NCBI GenBank assembly: GCA_018396675.1
Contig: JAGTQX010000003.1
Coordinates: forward strand, 62,001-126,000
Direction: 5' to 3'
DNA length: 64,000 nt
Source of the DNA: Candidatus Bathyarchaeota archaeon
GTDB taxonomy: Archaea; Thermoproteota; Bathyarchaeia; Bathyarchaeales; Bathycorpusculaceae
Positions 44,924-55,200 of the stretch are shown piece after piece (the stretch's first letter is position 1; each line of letters opens with the position of its first letter). Both the position numbers and the translations under genes were made by a program. The notes under the pieces are model-generated. The model had not been told where the DNA came from and did no database searches. It saw only the letters and a program-made list of their open reading frames with translations.

Positions 44924-47308
44924 TTATGGCTGGTTTTGATGGTTGAAGTGCAGTATTGTGAAAGTTATGTCTCTCATGTTGCAGATGCGGTCTCCGTAGG
45001 GGTCTACTCCGCCAACGCCGTAGGTGCCAACCCACTTGGGGTCAGGCGACTTTCCTGGCTCTGGTGCTTTGGCGTTGAAGTGTAGTATTAGGTAGGTTAC
45101 GTCTCTCATATTGGTTACGCTATCTGGAACGCCTGGTGTCGAACCGCTAATGTTGTACCAGCATGTGTCCTCCTTGTAAACTGTGTAATAGTATGTAGCT
45201 GGGTATAGTGCGTTGTAGTACCAACCTTTAACCCAGTACCAGCACCATCTTCTGCCCAACGGTATGTCGAGCGGAAAACTTGGCGCATCATTGTAGTATA
45301 TTTGTTGTAGTTCTTTGTACAGGTTGGCTCTTGCTGGGCCGTCTGGTGTTTTAAGGGCCATGTCTATCAGCTCATCTTTGTGTGATCCCCAACCGTTATC
45401 TGCTGTGTAGTTTTGGAAGTAGGCGAAGTCTCCGCCACTGTGCATGTATGGTCTTGCAAAGTTGTCTGCATCTGCGAAGTCTGCAAGCCAGCCTATGCTC
45501 CAGATCGGCAGTTCATATGCCTCGAACAGATCTAAGTATGTGGCCCAGTCTATTTCCACAACTTCTACTGTGAATGCTGGACCAGTTCTTCCATCATATG
45601 TGCTTAAGGCTTCGAAGAAGTCAGCAATCATTTCGCATGCGATTCGTCTCTGGTCGTTTCCTGAGTTGTAGGCTAGCTTTAGGGTGAAGCCAGTCTGCCA
45701 TAGGTTTGCGCCGCCAGGCAGTACCGCTGCTTTTAATTCTGCTTCAGCTGCACCATAGTTCAAGCCATAGCCTCCTACTGTGCTGTCATAGTAGTCTGGA
45801 ACCAGTCCGTAGATCAGCATATTCTTGCGATATGTAGCCTCATTGTACCATGCATCACGAATGTAGGATACATAGTCGAACGAGTAGCAGAACGCTTTTC
45901 TGACATGTGTGTCGTTGAAGAAGTTTGGCAATATCTCGCCTGTGTCTCCCCTTTTGGCTATGTAGTCACTTGCTTCGTCAACTGTAAATGTGAAGTGGTT
46001 TGCATCCATGCTTAGGGCTGGTGAAATCTTCTTTATGGTAACTATTCCGGAAGTTGTTGGTTCGCCTGTTACTGGGTCTAGGAGTTCGAACATGTTGGCT
46101 CTTGGAACCGCGCAAACATCTATTTCACCGTTTAAGAAAGCGTTTTTGCGTGGTGTCCAGTCTGTAATGTACCTTATCACAATTTTGTTTAGATGTTTGC
46201 CACTCCAACCGCCCCAGTAATAGTCGTTCTTTGTAAATTCTACGATAGCGTTTGCTTGATCGAATCGTGTTACTCTGTATGGTCCTGTTCCGACATAGCG
46301 ATACGCACCTACCGTGTCGTATGGTGAGCGGCTTCTGTGACGCCAGAATGTAAACCAGTCTGGGTAGCCGTCTACATCAGCGTCCTCGTATAGGTCGCCG
46401 TTCCAGCATCCAATGCTTATAGAGAATTGCTTGCTCACTATGCTTCCCCATGTTTGGCTTAGGATTTGTTTGAAGGCAACTTCTGGGAAGTGAAGACCCA
46501 AATTGATTATCAAATCGCCGCCAGAAACCTCTATTGCATCATCTATTAGATTAGCCAATTTCAAAGCATCTGCAGGATCTCCTGTATCCCATGGGTCGCT
46601 GTTCATCTGGTCGAATAATGGCTTATAGTACATCCACATTGGGCTTCCATACTGATCTTGCACTAGACCTCTTTTAAGTGAATACTCCGCGTCATAAACA
46701 TCGAATGTATCCACAACGGCGCCGCTTTCGTCAACAAAGCGTATCGGGTTACCAGATCCATCGGTTGTCCTGATGTGGAATATCCACTTCTCCCTATACA
46801 GCGTCACCGTAACACTTGTTGCGCCTACAGTTATGGAATCAACTTGCCATGTCCTATATGAACCGTCAGATTCGATCATGTACACAACATCTGTGCCGTC
46901 TAATTTTCCGTTGGCATGATTGTCAACCCAACCGATGCATGTAGAGCCATCACTCCAGGTTGAGCCAGTCGGATCGGACACGCTAACATCTGTAGAGGTG
47001 ACAGTCTTTGTTACGCCAACAATAGTTCCCTCATCAACATCTGGAACATTCGTAGAAAGGACAGGCACGAACTCCCAGTAGTATTCACCGTTAGTGAAAA
47101 TCAACGTGTCATAACAGTTGAAAATCAACTCACCGCTACCAGTATCGTAGGCTCTAACAGGATCAGCCCTTCTAGGACCCCAACCGATTGTACCAACATA
47201 CAATGTTGTAGTATCCACTGGAGGTTGCTGAGCTAAAGCACTTGGCAATAGAACAGACAACAGCATTAAAGTCACTGCACACATCGAAATTAAACTAAGC
47301 TTTTTCAT
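44924..47308 (-). CDS. Peptide-binding protein of the ABC transporter with C-terminal dockerin
   Basis: About 794 residues from ATG 47308 (AAGGAGAC gives good spacing; a start at 47335 does not). Signal peptide ending L-A-Q. The main domain (about 30-710) is the SBP family 5 / DppA-OppA fold, with G-T-G-P-Y-R-V and the N-A-I-V-E-F-T-K-N-D-Y-Y-W-G-G region. There is no lipobox and no membrane helix. The last 75 residues hold two dockerin-like repeats: N-M-R-D-V-T-Y-L-I-L-H-F-N and D-P-Y-G-D-R-I-C-N-M-R-D-I-T-F-T-I-L-H-F-N; the second keeps calcium-loop Asp positions, the first is degenerate. Retention by a cohesin would replace the usual lipid or membrane anchor. First gene of the operon. Confidence 0.85.
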   Translation of the reverse strand: MKKLSLISMCAVTLMLLSVLLPSALAQQPPVDTTTLYVGTIGWGPRRADPVRAYDTGSGELIFNCYDTLIFTNGEYYWEFVPVLSTNVPDVDEGTIVGVTKTVTSTDVSVSDPTGSTWSDGSTCIGWVDNHANGKLDGTDVVYMIESDGSYRTWQVDSITVGATSVTVTLYREKWIFHIRTTDGSGNPIRFVDESGAVVDTFDVYDAEYSLKRGLVQDQYGSPMWMYYKPLFDQMNSDPWDTGDPADALKLANLIDDAIEVSGGDLIINLGLHFPEVAFKQILSQTWGSIVSKQFSISIGCWNGDLYEDADVDGYPDWFTFWRHRSRSPYDTVGAYRYVGTGPYRVTRFDQANAIVEFTKNDYYWGGWSGKHLNKIVIRYITDWTPRKNAFLNGEIDVCAVPRANMFELLDPVTGEPTTSGIVTIKKISPALSMDANHFTFTVDEASDYIAKRGDTGEILPNFFNDTHVRKAFCYSFDYVSYIRDAWYNEATYRKNMLIYGLVPDYYDSTVGGYGLNYGAAEAELKAAVLPGGANLWQTGFTLKLAYNSGNDQRRIACEMIADFFEALSTYDGRTGPAFTVEVVEIDWATYLDLFEAYELPIWSIGWLADFADADNFARPYMHSGGDFAYFQNYTADNGWGSHKDELIDMALKTPDGPARANLYKELQQIYYNDAPSFPLDIPLGRRWCWYWVKGWYYNALYPATYYYTVYKEDTCWYNISGSTPGVPDSVTNMRDVTYLILHFNAKAPEPGKSPDPKWVGTYGVGGVDPYGDRICNMRDITFTILHFNHQNQP

Positions 47309-47365
47309 AATCCCGTCTCCTTCTCCCATTTTCAATTTTCCGTAAAAGAACTATAACCCGACTCA

Positions 47366-47433
47366 TATTTAAGCTTTTATAGAAAAAAGTTACAGTACAA
47401 AAACCCAAAAAAAACAAACTTTATATTATAAAG
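47366..47433. promoter_or_regulatory. Promoter region of the binding-protein operon and the divergent small gene
   Basis: Minus-strand TCTATAAAAGCTT (47371-47383) is a good TATA for the operon. CTTTATA-T-TATAAAG (47419-47433) is a perfect 15-base palindrome about 40 bases before the small plus-strand gene, so it may serve as its TATA and as an operator. Confidence 0.45.
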
Positions 47434-47472
47434 CTAAATTAGGATAACATATACGGGGAAAGGAGAACTCCT

Positions 47473-47724
47473 ATGACAAGCATCTGGATAGAACTCAAAT
47501 GTCCAGATCACGGATTAGAAAGGTTCAAAGTCAGAATAATAAAAAAATATAACATAAAACCAGACGAAATAACACCAAAGTTCAGAACAAGACCAAAATA
47601 CGAACTAAGCAGCATAGTTGTTGGAAGAAATGTACAATACAATCAACTCACAGACTATCTAGTAAGATACTTTGAAGAAACAGGCCTAAAAGATAGAGTC
47701 CTCAGCATAAGACTTCAAGTATGA
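47473..47724 (+). CDS. Unrecognised 83-residue protein
   Basis: 83 residues, soluble and basic, one Cys (C-P-D-H near residue 10). The ribosome site AGGAG (47461-47465) is inside an AGGAG-AA-CTCCT inverted repeat ending one base before the ATG, so a small hairpin could hide it. Divergent from the transporter operon. No family recognised. Confidence 0.65.
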   Translation: MTSIWIELKCPDHGLERFKVRIIKKYNIKPDEITPKFRTRPKYELSSIVVGRNVQYNQLTDYLVRYFEETGLKDRVLSIRLQV

Positions 47725-47744
47725 GTTGACACCCTTTTCCAAAA

Positions 47745-48275
47745 TCATGAAATTATCCCCAATTGATCAACAATTTTAACAGCAATGCCTAAAAAAAGTA
47801 AACACAGTCCAACCCAAAAGAACAAGCCGCACAGCCATAAATAAGGCCTGTCTGTATGTAATATAGCCCTCGTAAAAGGCAAGGAGCCACCCCTAAAAAT
47901 TACCTGAATATAGCTAATTGAGCTTATCTCCAAAAATTGAAATAACGCGACAGAAAGACTAAAAAAAACTATCGAAACAAACGTTAAAACAACACCCAAA
48001 CCACCAAAAGAACGAATATTGTTAAACAATTCAAGCTCATAAAAGAAACCAAAAGCCCCAAATACAATCCCAAAAAATATACATAACGCAGACAAAACAG
48101 AGCCAAAAGTTTCGAGAAGAAGCAAACCTACCATAAACCAAGCTAAACCTAAAATCATGGAAACTTTTCCAAAATTCTCCCGAAGAAAATCCGAGACATC
48201 GTCAAGCGTAATACACAACAGCAACACCAAATAAACAAAGAAAAAATAAGTATTTAAGTACAACGCAAGCAACAA
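47745..48275 (-). CDS. Unrecognised four- to five-span membrane protein
   Basis: 176 residues with hydrophobic helices at about 5-22, 38-58, 60-78, 92-115 and 146-168. A polar stretch F-R-G-G-S-L-P-F-T-R-A-I-L-H-T-D-R-P-Y precedes the last helix. No family recognised. It belongs to a run of small membrane genes at 47.7-49.8 kb. Confidence 0.6.
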   Translation of the reverse strand: MLLALYLNTYFFFVYLVLLLCITLDDVSDFLRENFGKVSMILGLAWFMVGLLLLETFGSVLSALCIFFGIVFGAFGFFYELELFNNIRSFGGLGVVLTFVSIVFFSLSVALFQFLEISSISYIQVIFRGGSLPFTRAILHTDRPYLWLCGLFFWVGLCLLFLGIAVKIVDQLGIIS

Positions 48276-48335
48276 AAATTAATATTAGTATAACCTCTAA
48301 ATTAAATAATAAAATAAACCATCTGAAGTGGAACA

Positions 48336-48581
48336 ATGACAAGCGAAAGTAACGAGGCCGAAGCGTGGTATAAAAAACCGCGAAAAATAATTCACAATCA
48401 AAAACTAATTTTAACATTTCTATCACTTTTACTACCAGCCAGCTTTTCAATTATAACATTAATTCTCTGGGCCACATTCATATTTCCTGAAACAATCCTA
48501 ATAATCTTAACAGCCTGGGGAATAACAACAATAAGCTACCTCATAATACTGATACTAAGGAAAACTTGCAAAAAAACCTAA
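48336..48581 (+). CDS. Unrecognised two-span small membrane protein
   Basis: 81 residues: charged N-terminus with W-Y-K-K-P-R-K, two membrane helices (about 25-45 and 52-74), and a basic end R-K-T-C-K-K-T. The stop overlaps the stop region of the convergent gene by four bases. Function unknown. Confidence 0.5.
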   Translation: MTSESNEAEAWYKKPRKIIHNQKLILTFLSLLLPASFSIITLILWATFIFPETILIILTAWGITTISYLIILILRKTCKKT

Positions 48582-48967
48582 ATATCCTTTGAGATGTTTG
48601 ACAAGACATTGTCAACAAACTTCCAAAAATCCCTTTCCAGTCGAACCATATTCTCACGAGACTTCAAACGCTCAACAAAGAAAATTCCAGCGCCAAAGAA
48701 TGACATAGTCAAAGGACCAACACCATACCCTGTATCATTCTTGTTGAAATCGAAGGATATAACAAGATCCCTTAAGCATTTATTAAAGTAAACTTCAACA
48801 AACCCATTAACATTATAAATATCAGAAGCCTCGGCCCTAACAACGAATCCATGAGAGCAAGAATTTTCAACAGCAGTCAAAAATCCCCTTTCATCAAAAA
48901 AATCTTGAACTGCAGAAACCAACAAGTTCAAGTCAACATTAGCATTAGACCAAATCTTCTTTGCCAA
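48578..48967 (-). CDS. Unrecognised small soluble protein
   Basis: 129 residues, alpha/beta, no membrane helix. Beginning with A-K-K-I-W-S-N-A-N-V-D, it has an internal N-D-T-G-Y-G-V-G-P motif. No family recognised. Confidence 0.55.
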   Translation of the reverse strand: MAKKIWSNANVDLNLLVSAVQDFFDERGFLTAVENSCSHGFVVRAEASDIYNVNGFVEVYFNKCLRDLVISFDFNKNDTGYGVGPLTMSFFGAGIFFVERLKSRENMVRLERDFWKFVDNVLSNISKDI

Positions 48968-49045
48968 TCACTATCCCTTCACAAGCTAAAAAAAGCCACG
49001 GATATAAAATTTCCTACTAAAAGTTCAACATAAAAAATTTCACGA

Positions 49046-49360
49046 TTAATATACATTTTCCTGGATTAATCTTTCCTCAGTCTCACTCATTCTTAACCTA
49101 AATATTTTGGCGGAATATCCAAACATGACACCTTTAATTTTGGAAAAAAGAATTTGAATAACGACCGTGGGAACAGCGAAGAGAAAAACAGCCACCAACC
49201 AGCATATAACCCCAAAAACAGTGCTTGCCTGTAATATTAAATCAACAAACCTGGCAAACAAAAATAGCAACAATGGGAAAATAAATGGGAAAGCTGCTGA
49301 AAAAACTAGAAAAACAGACGCCAAAATCAAATAGTACATACAAATTTTCGGCAGAAACAC
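49046..49360 (-). CDS. Unrecognised membrane protein
   Basis: 104 residues with three hydrophobic segments (about 8-27, 29-48, 53-75) and a charged C-terminal third (R-L-R-M-S-E-T-E-E-R). It lies 18 bases after the next membrane gene on the same strand; the two may be a unit. Confidence 0.55.
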   Translation of the reverse strand: MFLPKICMYYLILASVFLVFSAAFPFIFPLLLFLFARFVDLILQASTVFGVICWLVAVFLFAVPTVVIQILFSKIKGVMFGYSAKIFRLRMSETEERLIQENVY

Positions 49361-49378
49361 TTTAACTAATTTTAGAAC

Positions 49379-49795
49379 CTACACATCACCCACGCCTAAT
49401 TTAATATCATCACAACACAGAGCCTCAGCAAAAATCCTAGAATTTTCATAAACCTCAAACGCGTCATCAACAATAATAAGATTCAACCCCAAAATAAAAA
49501 TAAAAAAGCATAGTAGGGCACCAACCTCAAGTAATAAAAGGAAAGAAAAAGCCAAAAATATACTCGCAAAAAATACAAGCACGGGCAAAAAAGACAAGAA
49601 CCGATGAATTATTCTACGCTTCTCCAAGTAGGGATTAAAAACTACAAAGCTTCTATCAAAAAAGTTTGGCAACCAATCACCTGAAAAGGCGCTCTTCAAA
49701 GTCCTGATTCCTAAATAGAAAAGAGAAGCTAAACCAAAAGATAAAAAACTAAGCACAATTAAGGCAAGCTCAGAAAAAAGAATGTAATTCTCCAT
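49379..49795 (-). CDS. Unrecognised membrane protein
   Basis: 139 residues with about four hydrophobic segments, a basic loop (Y-L-E-K-R-R-I-I-H-R) in the middle and a soluble end rich in acidic residues with a C-C pair. The start is the ATG at 49795: GAGG lies seven bases upstream, while a GTG at 49801 is too close to it. No family recognised. Confidence 0.55.
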   Translation of the reverse strand: MENYILFSELALIVLSFLSFGLASLFYLGIRTLKSAFSGDWLPNFFDRSFVVFNPYLEKRRIIHRFLSFLPVLVFFASIFLAFSFLLLLEVGALLCFFIFILGLNLIIVDDAFEVYENSRIFAEALCCDDIKLGVGDV

Positions 49796-49873
49796 AATCA
49801 CGCCTCAACATAGTTAATGTAAAACTTAACTTAAAAGTTTAACTCTCGTAAAAAAATGGGACAATATTTTGAA

Positions 49874-50329
49874 TTATATGCCTCTTTCATTAAAATGAAG
49901 TATCGCCAAGACAATATCGCGCATGGTAACGACGCCATCGCCGTCTACATCACATTGAGGTTTATATCTTCCATCGCCTTCTTTCGAGTTAAAAACAAGC
50001 ACCATTTCCGTAACATCCCTCATGTTTACCACGCCGTCGCTGTTAACGTCTGGACTTCTAATATCACTCCGCACACAAATGTAAAGGTTACACGTAACAT
50101 ATGGCCATCCAAGGTAATAATTATAGTTGCGACCGCTAAACCATATAGTATTGTTAGGACCTTCCGTCAGAGAACCACTAGACTTGCATTTTATACCAAA
50201 GGTATAATTGTAAATTTTGCCCATAACTCCAATAGAACTGTTAGGGCTTGACCACCAAATATTCTCTTTGATGGTACAGCATACATAGTTTGGTGTTTTA
50301 TCCACTTGCACAAGCGAATACGAACCCAA
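49874..50329 (-). pseudogene. Dockerin end of the beta-helix protein, out of frame
   Basis: The frame ends in a two-repeat dockerin: P-D-V-N-S-D-G-V-V-N-M-R-D-V-T then Q-C-D-V-D-G-D-G-V-V-T-M-R-D-I-V-L-A-I-L-H-F-N. The first 70 residues (W-W-S-S-P-N-S-S-I-G) look like the end of a beta-helix. It has no ribosome site and no signal peptide. It overlaps the upstream beta-helix frame by 139 bases, so the two were probably one protein of about 740 residues. A single-base indel within 50191-50360 would rejoin them; it may be a mutation, a sequencing or assembly error, or a programmed shift. Confidence 0.65.
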
Positions 50330-52164
50330 TTGTTCTCGCAGAAAATATTTGATACATTGTTATTGTTAGAGCGGAGAAAATCAAGACCGTAACTATTTCT
50401 TGAAACCGTCAAATTTTGAAAAAGCGAGCCAGTTACGTTGAAGCAAAAAACGCCTTGAGCATTTTGGATAAACTGCAAGTTTCGCACCGTCATGTTAATA
50501 CAGTTGATTAGGTAGATTGTGCTTATCTTTTCATTCTCATCAAAAATTTCGTTAGCACCATTAACAATGTAGATGATGGGCTCATCATTAATCTGATTAG
50601 AGGCAGTTATATTGTTGTTGAAATCTTCGAAATCGCTTCCAAAAACACCGAAGTTATAGGTATTGTTTGTTAGAGTGTTCCCTTCTAATGAGTTGTTGCC
50701 AGAATGCCATAATAACAGACCATCTTCAAAATTTGAGTCCAGAATATTCTCCACCAAAGTATTGCTCGTTGAAAATAATAGGTAAGCACCAATGCGATTA
50801 TGCTTAAAAATGTTAAAACTCACGTTGCACCCAGAAGAATGATCTAACAGAAGACCACAATCGTTTCCATATGGAGGATAAAGTAACCCGCTGTTTTTAA
50901 CAGTAAAGCCTGCAAATGTAACATTACTCGCGCTTACTGTAACGACTGTTCCACTATTACCACCATCAATTATTGTGGAAAACTTGTTTTCTCCAATAAG
51001 CGAGATAGACTTGTTTAAGTTTATGTGCTCGATGTAAACACTTGGCTTCACAATTATTTTATGACCATTTAATGTTTCAGATGCAGCCAATGCCGAAGTA
51101 ATCGTGAGAAAAACGCTTCCTGTGTTCCAGTTAACAATTGAACCATAAGGATGTATGAGCGGATAGTTGTCCTTATGCTCTTGGCTTACATTGTAAGAAG
51201 TGTCACCGATGCCGTCGTAACCTGTCTCGTTCTGGAAACGTCCACTCTTTAAGTCTGCACCATTATATCTACTCCAATAGTTGCCTGCTGAAGGATAGCC
51301 ATTATCCCACGTAAAGCCGTAAATAGTGCCGATAAATGGTGACGAGTTGTTGACGAAATTGTTATGGAACACCATGTTGCCCATAAAAGTTGAATTATCA
51401 GGCATAGTTGAGACCATACCATCGTAAGAGTTGTCAACAAAATCATTCGCAAAAACCATGTTATGGATGCAAGGCGTGTAAAAACGAATTCCTTGGCTAT
51501 TTTTCACAACGGTATTTTTCAGAACTACGCAATTGGTAGCATTCTGCAAGTGAATTGCGCCAACACAGTTTGATATGTAATTGTTCTCTACAGTGCAGTT
51601 AACAGAATTCTCCAGTCTAACGCCATACATTGTAGGTTGCGTCATCACTCCTTCGATAATATTTCCTTTAACGATAGAACAACAAGAGTAATTCAGCCTA
51701 ATGTTATGGCAGTCATTTAAAAAATAATTATTGTCTATTGTGCAGTTTTCGGCTTGATTTACGTAAATGCCATGCCTAGTCCAACCGTAACCACTATTCT
51801 GCAATCTAAAACCGCGAACAGCAACATTGCTAACTGTAATCTCTAAAACTGTTCCAATGTTTCCTCCATCAATAATTGATGAAAAATTGCTATTGCCTAC
51901 GAGCGAAATTGACTTGTTAACAATCACATTTTCATAGAAAACACCGCTTGGCACGAGAATTGTTGAATTGTTCTCGGCTTCATTAATCGCCTGCTGAATT
52001 GAAGAAAAAAGAGTTTCAAACCGCTCTCCATCTGCCTTAAGAATAACAAAAAACTCCTTTGAATAATAAGAAGGCCCATGACACACCGCGTAATCATTAC
52101 ATAAAGCAACAACAAAAAAAGAAACAAAAAGCCAAATGCAACACAAATGAATAAAGGTTTTCAA
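50191..52164 (-). CDS. Tandem NosD-type beta-helix surface protein (frame-disrupted 3' end)
   Basis: 657 residues. Signal peptide (about 1-25), then two full NosD units: S-I-Q-Q-A-I-N-E-A-E-N-N-S-T-I-L-V-P-S-G with N-K-S-I-S-L-V-G-N (about 50-85), and again L-N-K-S-I-S-L-I-G-E-N (about 370). Each is followed by coils rich in N-N and N-C-T. The final 45 residues (K-W-I-K-H-Q-T-M) do not resemble the domain; the natural continuation with a dockerin is in another frame at 49874-50329. Sugar-binding or polysaccharide-cleaving function is possible but no active site was identified. Confidence 0.7.
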   Translation of the reverse strand: MKTFIHLCCIWLFVSFFVVALCNDYAVCHGPSYYSKEFFVILKADGERFETLFSSIQQAINEAENNSTILVPSGVFYENVIVNKSISLVGNSNFSSIIDGGNIGTVLEITVSNVAVRGFRLQNSGYGWTRHGIYVNQAENCTIDNNYFLNDCHNIRLNYSCCSIVKGNIIEGVMTQPTMYGVRLENSVNCTVENNYISNCVGAIHLQNATNCVVLKNTVVKNSQGIRFYTPCIHNMVFANDFVDNSYDGMVSTMPDNSTFMGNMVFHNNFVNNSSPFIGTIYGFTWDNGYPSAGNYWSRYNGADLKSGRFQNETGYDGIGDTSYNVSQEHKDNYPLIHPYGSIVNWNTGSVFLTITSALAASETLNGHKIIVKPSVYIEHINLNKSISLIGENKFSTIIDGGNSGTVVTVSASNVTFAGFTVKNSGLLYPPYGNDCGLLLDHSSGCNVSFNIFKHNRIGAYLLFSTSNTLVENILDSNFEDGLLLWHSGNNSLEGNTLTNNTYNFGVFGSDFEDFNNNITASNQINDEPIIYIVNGANEIFDENEKISTIYLINCINMTVRNLQFIQNAQGVFCFNVTGSLFQNLTVSRNSYGLDFLRSNNNNVSNIFCENNWVRIRLCKWIKHQTMYAVPSKRIFGGQALTVLLELWAKFTIIPLV

Positions 52165-52272
52165 AAATAATTCACACTCATGATTTTTCCAAATAAACTC
52201 ATATAAAATAAGGAATAAAAGGCTTATTTAGATTTTGTAATTTATGCTGAGCTGATTTGCAGGTTTTTAAAT

Positions 52273-52279
52273 AAAAAAA
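52273..52279 (-). terminator. Oligo-T terminator after the 1022-residue surface gene
   Basis: Seven T on the minus strand directly after ATCTCC, six bases past the stop at 52285. Confidence 0.45.
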
Positions 52280-52284
52280 GGAGA

Positions 52285-55200
52285 TTATGGGAAGTGTTGT
52301 CCATAGAAGACAGCGATTGTCACCAGGTCTGATAGACCTATAATGCCCCAAGGCTCAGCTATGTCAGCGTATTCATTCCAATTTGGATCTCCGGGACGGG
52401 ACCCGTAGGCTTTGGCTAATAACACGAGGTCTGCCAAACTTACTTGGCCATCTGCGTTTATGTCGGCTGGCAACGGTTGCATGATCTTTACGTAACCGTC
52501 TTCTGTTGTGTGAGGAACCGTTACAGAGTATATAAAGACCCATTTTGATTCGTCAGGCCACGCGGCAAGTTCACTGTTTTCCATTGTTATGTTGCATTCG
52601 CCTTCTCCAACGCCTTTAAACTGAATTGTAAATAGGGTGCCGCTGCCATATGTCGTGCTTCTCGGTGGAAGTTGGGTAACGTACATTACTGCATAACCCT
52701 CAACGTTGTCGATTTCCCAATATGAATAGGTGGAACCAAAGCTTTTCAAGAACGAGCCCTCGGTCACGTTGGTGACTTGTACAATTGATGGGTTAAACTT
52801 GATTGTTACACTGAACCCGCCTATATCCCAGAAGATATCGGCGTCTTCCAAGTTCAAATTCAAGTCAAAGTAGCCTCTAACAAGCCATTCTTTATATGCA
52901 GGGACAAGTTTGACTTTGGGAATTGTGGGCATGTAAGAAGCAACAGTGACAGTGATTGCTTTTGTATTATCGAATGTATCGAAATATTTTTCGCCTGGAA
53001 CAGTACTCGCAATAGCTCTAATGATATAACCACAAGTCTCTGCGCCTTCAGTATTCCAGTAAAACGTTAAGAGTCTAGTTTCGCTTGGAACAAGTTCAAT
53101 AACGCTTTGGGAAGGTAAGACCCCTACTTGCACGCCATCATACCTTGAAACGATAACGTTAACTGCAAAATTTTCAACCATGTTGCCCTCGTTTGCAACA
53201 GTTACATTAATCTGAATGACATCACCAACCAGTACTATCCGTCCTGAATCCGCAGGCAACACCATCCTATTGCTAACCATAATGCTTGTTACCGCAACAT
53301 CATGTCGCGGAGGAGGCACAAAAGCTGATTTAAGCCATGGATCATAAAGCACATAGTCACTAACTGGATCACCTAGACCATAGTGTGGACCGTAAGGATT
53401 ACCCATATAAATCCATGTTGTTTCATGGTAAGGTCCGGAAGCGTCGCCCCACCAATTATAACGAGCGTCAAAGACGTAATACGTTGGGTTTGTAGTCCAA
53501 TTTTCTGGAGCAGATATTACGCCCCAAGCGTTATTGTAAAAGTTATTATAGTGTGCGTATGAAAACTCGTTTGCAACAATCTCTATTGACTCGTAGTTGT
53601 TATAGATTGTATTGTAGGTTATCGTAACTTTTGATGGAAGCAAAGCGAGGTTGTAGTAATCCGCCCACTCTCTCCATCCATCCACAAGTATAGCAGCAGA
53701 AGACCACAACGGGCTTGGGTGCGTATTATTGCAATTATATACTTTGTTTCCAGTTATCTCCGCTACAGAAGGACCAGAGTAGTCCTCGATCTCGATTCCG
53801 TAGATAACTTGATTGTCTAAACTATATACTTGCCCAATAATTTCGTTGTTTTTTATGATCGATGTTGCATTGTTCGAGTAAATGCCAATTCTTCCAAAAT
53901 TTTTAATAATGCTATTCTCAACTGTTACAATAGAATTGTCCCAGAAAGCTATTGCAGTACTGTACATATTGCCTATTGTGTTAGGAGAAACTACACAGTT
54001 TCTTATCATTCCTGTTGAGCTTTCATATAGTACAGCATAGCTTCTAGTTCCCGAAGGCAAACCTAATTCTTCACCTTCTATATCAAAACACTCCAGAGTA
54101 ACATTTGCAGCGTCTTCAACAAAGATTGTTGCTTGCCTGTTTCCATAATTTGTGGTGCGCATTTGAGCCCCTTTAATTATTGGCATTGGACTGCCTACGC
54201 CTTTTAGTGTCAGACTCTTGTCGATGTATAATGCTTCATTGTATAGTCCACTGTGTACGTAGATAGTATCGCCAGCATAAGCAACGTTTATTGCTTGTTG
54301 TATCGTTATTGTTTTGACGTCGATTGTTCCATCACTACCGTGATCAACGTCCACAGTTCCTATTGCTTGTATTACTCGGAAGATTGCTTGACCAGCCTCT
54401 GATGTTACTTCGGAATATTCGTTTCCATCTGGAAGTTTCCACCCACCAACGATGGTGTCGTATCCTTGATTATTAATAAGCCATATTGAAGCGTTTTTAG
54501 CCATCTCCATTTTGCCTACGCTAACAAGCCCCATTATCAGGTAGGCTTCGTCTTGAATCCAGCCTGTGAAGGATCCATCGGGTTGCTGCCATGTTTCCAG
54601 TATGCCAACAATGTCTGCAATTTCATCTGCATAAGCCGTAGGGTTCACCGCTTTGAACGCCTTTAGGGCTTTGCCCCATCCGACATATTGATATTCTTGA
54701 GGGTCCGGTTCCATTTTTGTGTAGTTGGCTGCTATGACGTCGGTCATGTTTTTTGCCCACTCATTGTCGCCGAGTTCTAGAGCTGCTATTGCCCAATCAC
54801 CGGTTGCCCATGTAGCACCACCATGGCTGCCACCGTATCTGTCATAATAATAGTTGTATAAATCTACTTGGTGACCATCTGCATACCTATCTACATTCGC
54901 CTTCATCCAAGCCCAAACATTTAAAGCAAATGTGTAATAGGATCCGTCCCCTGATATTTCAGCGAATATTATTAGAAATTCAAGGTCGAATTGGTAGTGG
55001 GTTCTACTACTTCCCAAGGAAACTAGGTAATCTGCTACAGCCTTTGCAGCATTAAAGTATGCCGAGTTTCCCGTAAGCTGATATGCATCAAGAAGCCCTA
55101 ACGCCGTAACACCATATAGATTTACCGCGCTTGGATTAGAGCTATGTGATGTTAAACCAGTAACAACCCAATCCCAACCATAATCAGTTGCAGACTGCAA

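Noticed and set aside
48202-48450. Minus-strand hydrophobic frame overlapping two membrane-protein genes
   Set aside because: It overlaps better-supported frames on both sides and its composition follows from the A-rich opposite strand.
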